DNA from: Caballeronia udeis
Lineage (GTDB): Bacteria > Pseudomonadota > Gammaproteobacteria > Burkholderiales > Burkholderiaceae
Reading direction: 5' to 3'
NCBI RefSeq assembly: GCF_001544555.2
Contig: NZ_FCOK02000001.1
Location: forward strand, 1-64,000
DNA: 64,000 bases
Shown piece by piece: positions 62,754-64,000 of the stretch (position 1 is the stretch's first letter; each line of letters opens with the position of its first letter). The position numbers and the translations under genes are program-made. The notes under the pieces were generated by a model that searched no databases, had not been told where the DNA came from, and saw only the letters and a program-made list of their open reading frames with translations.

Positions 62754-64000
62754 ATGACGTCCCAACTGCACAAAAAAGGCGAAGCCTGGTCGGCTCGCTT
62801 CAACGAACCAATGTCCGATCTGGTAAAGCGTTACACGTCATCGGTGTTCTTCGACAAGCGCCTCGCGCTCGTCGATATCGAGGGGTCGCTCGCGCACGCC
62901 GCCATGCTGGCCGCGCAAAAGATCATCGGCGATGCGGATTTCCAGGCCATCCAGCAAGGCATGACGCAGATTCGCGGCGAGATCGAACGCGGCGAATTCG
63001 AGTGGAAACTCGATCTGGAAGACGTCCACCTGAACATCGAAGCGCGGTTGACGGCGCTTATCGGCGATGCCGGCAAACGCCTGCATACCGGCCGCTCGCG
63101 TAACGACCAGGTCGCGACCGACATCCGCCTGTGGCTGCGTGGCGAAATTGACCGGATTGGTGAATTGCTGGTCGAGCTGCGCCGCGCGCTGATTGATATT
63201 GCCGAGCAAAACGCCGAAACCATCATGCCCGGCTTCACTCACCTGCAAGTCGCTCAGCCCGTGACGTTCGGCCACCACCTGTTGGCTTACGTCGAAATGT
63301 TCAGCCGCGACAGCGAACGCCTGCTCGATTGCCGCAAGCGCGTGAACCGCCTGCCGCTTGGCGCTGCGGCGCTCGCCGGCACGAGCTATCCGATTGATCG
63401 TCACGCTGTGGCGAAGACCCTGGGCTTCGACGGCATCTGCGCAAACTCGCTCGACGCCGTGTCGGACCGCGACTTCGCCATCGAATTCACCGCGGCCGCC
63501 GCGCTGATCATGACGCACGTATCGCGCTTCTCGGAAGAACTCGTGTTGTGGATGAGTCCGCGGGTCGGTTTCATCGACCTGGCTGACCGCTTCTGCACCG
63601 GCTCGTCGATCATGCCGCAGAAGAAGAACCCGGACGTGCCCGAACTGGCGCGTGGCAAGACGGGTCGCGTGAACGGACATCTGATTGCTTTGCTGACGCT
63701 GATGAAGGGCCAGCCGCTCGCGTACAACAAGGACAATCAGGAAGACAAGGAACCGCTGTTCGATACCGTCGATACCGTCTCGGATACCCTGCGTATCTTC
63801 GCCGAAATGGCAGCGGGCATCACGGTCAAGCCGGACGCCATGCGCGCAGCCGCGTTGCAAGGTTTTTCGACGGCAACCGATCTCGCGGACTATCTGGTGA
63901 AACGCGGCCTGCCATTCCGCGATGCGCACGAAGCGGTAGCGCTGGCCGTGCGGATCTGCGTGGACCGCGGCTGCGATCTGGCCGACCTGACGCTCGACGA
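62754..64000 (+). CDS. argH: Argininosuccinate lyase (3' end outside window)
   Basis: ATG 62754 opens a frame that runs off the right edge after about 415 codons; the enzyme is normally about 460-470. [20 protein letters not shown] at the start, [20 protein letters not shown] near 115, [20 protein letters not shown] near 160 and the fumarase-superfamily signature [20 protein letters not shown] near 285 are all visible, with the catalytic Ser loop intact. It cleaves argininosuccinate to arginine and fumarate, the last step of arginine synthesis. Confidence 0.96.
   Translation, partial: MTSQLHKKGEAWSARFNEPMSDLVKRYTSSVFFDKRLALVDIEGSLAHAAMLAAQKIIGDADFQAIQQGMTQIRGEIERGEFEWKLDLEDVHLNIEARLTALIGDAGKRLHTGRSRNDQVATDIRLWLRGEIDRIGELLVELRRALIDIAEQNAETIMPGFTHLQVAQPVTFGHHLLAYVEMFSRDSERLLDCRKRVNRLPLGAAALAGTSYPIDRHAVAKTLGFDGICANSLDAVSDRDFAIEFTAAAALIMTHVSRFSEELVLWMSPRVGFIDLADRFCTGSSIMPQKKNPDVPELARGKTGRVNGHLIALLTLMKGQPLAYNKDNQEDKEPLFDTVDTVSDTLRIFAEMAAGITVKPDAMRAAALQGFSTATDLADYLVKRGLPFRDAHEAVALAVRICVDRGCDLADLTLD

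Overview
The window is a bacterial chromosome segment from a high-GC betaproteobacterium of the family Burkholderiaceae, most likely Paraburkholderia or Caballeronia. This is inferred from the gene order ftsK-lolA-(cytX)-rarA-serS, the fused hemD-hemX gene beside hemC and ppc, minCDE, a DUF4148 protein, BrnTA and Burkholderia-podophage-like tail genes. No database search was run.

Left part, about 1-25,000, is accessory DNA. Positions 1-9,750 are a mosaic. They hold a tight leftward set of six tiny genes (771-2537) facing an Arc-type repressor gene across a symmetric promoter/operator, a Panacea (SocA-like) antitoxin with an unknown partner (3748-4754), small secreted His-rich peptides, membrane proteins, and decayed remnants (an IS5-type transposase end, a DUF3800 end, a possible Rha-type regulator). 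Positions 9,718-24,841 are a prophage- or satellite-like element, almost all on the minus strand. Read in transcription order it has a P4-like tyrosine integrase, an AlpA/excisionase-like protein, small coupled ORFs, a Rep-like protein, a repeat cluster, a ParB-like protein, an SF2 helicase and a Toprim primase. A second AlpA gene then overlaps the first tail gene, followed by a pectate-lyase-fold tailspike, an HNH-AP2 endonuclease, a probable ejection protein and a DUF5681 protein. No large terminase, portal, capsid or lysis gene is visible in the window.

From about 25,000 rightwards comes a BrnT/BrnA toxin-antitoxin locus, whose BrnT carries an in-frame 18-bp tandem duplication, and then ordinary core chromosome: an MHS-family transporter, OpgC-like membrane acyltransferase, ClC channel, minCDE, map, tRNA-Ser(CGA) beside serS, rarA, cytX, lolA-ftsK, trxB, an Smr protein, a TRIC-like channel, a Pcm-like methyltransferase, a rhodanese, a TolC-family gene broken by an amber codon, hemC-hemDX-hemY, ppc, an XRE regulator, an ECF sigma/anti-sigma pair and the 5' part of argH.

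The accessory genes are linked by very short overlaps (4-nt ATGA/GTGA or 8-nt ATGNNTRA-type), which points to translational coupling. Most accessory products are unknown. The least explained loci are the six-gene micro-operon with its Arc switch, the Panacea pair, and the four-copy palindromic repeat cluster between the rep-like and parB-like genes.
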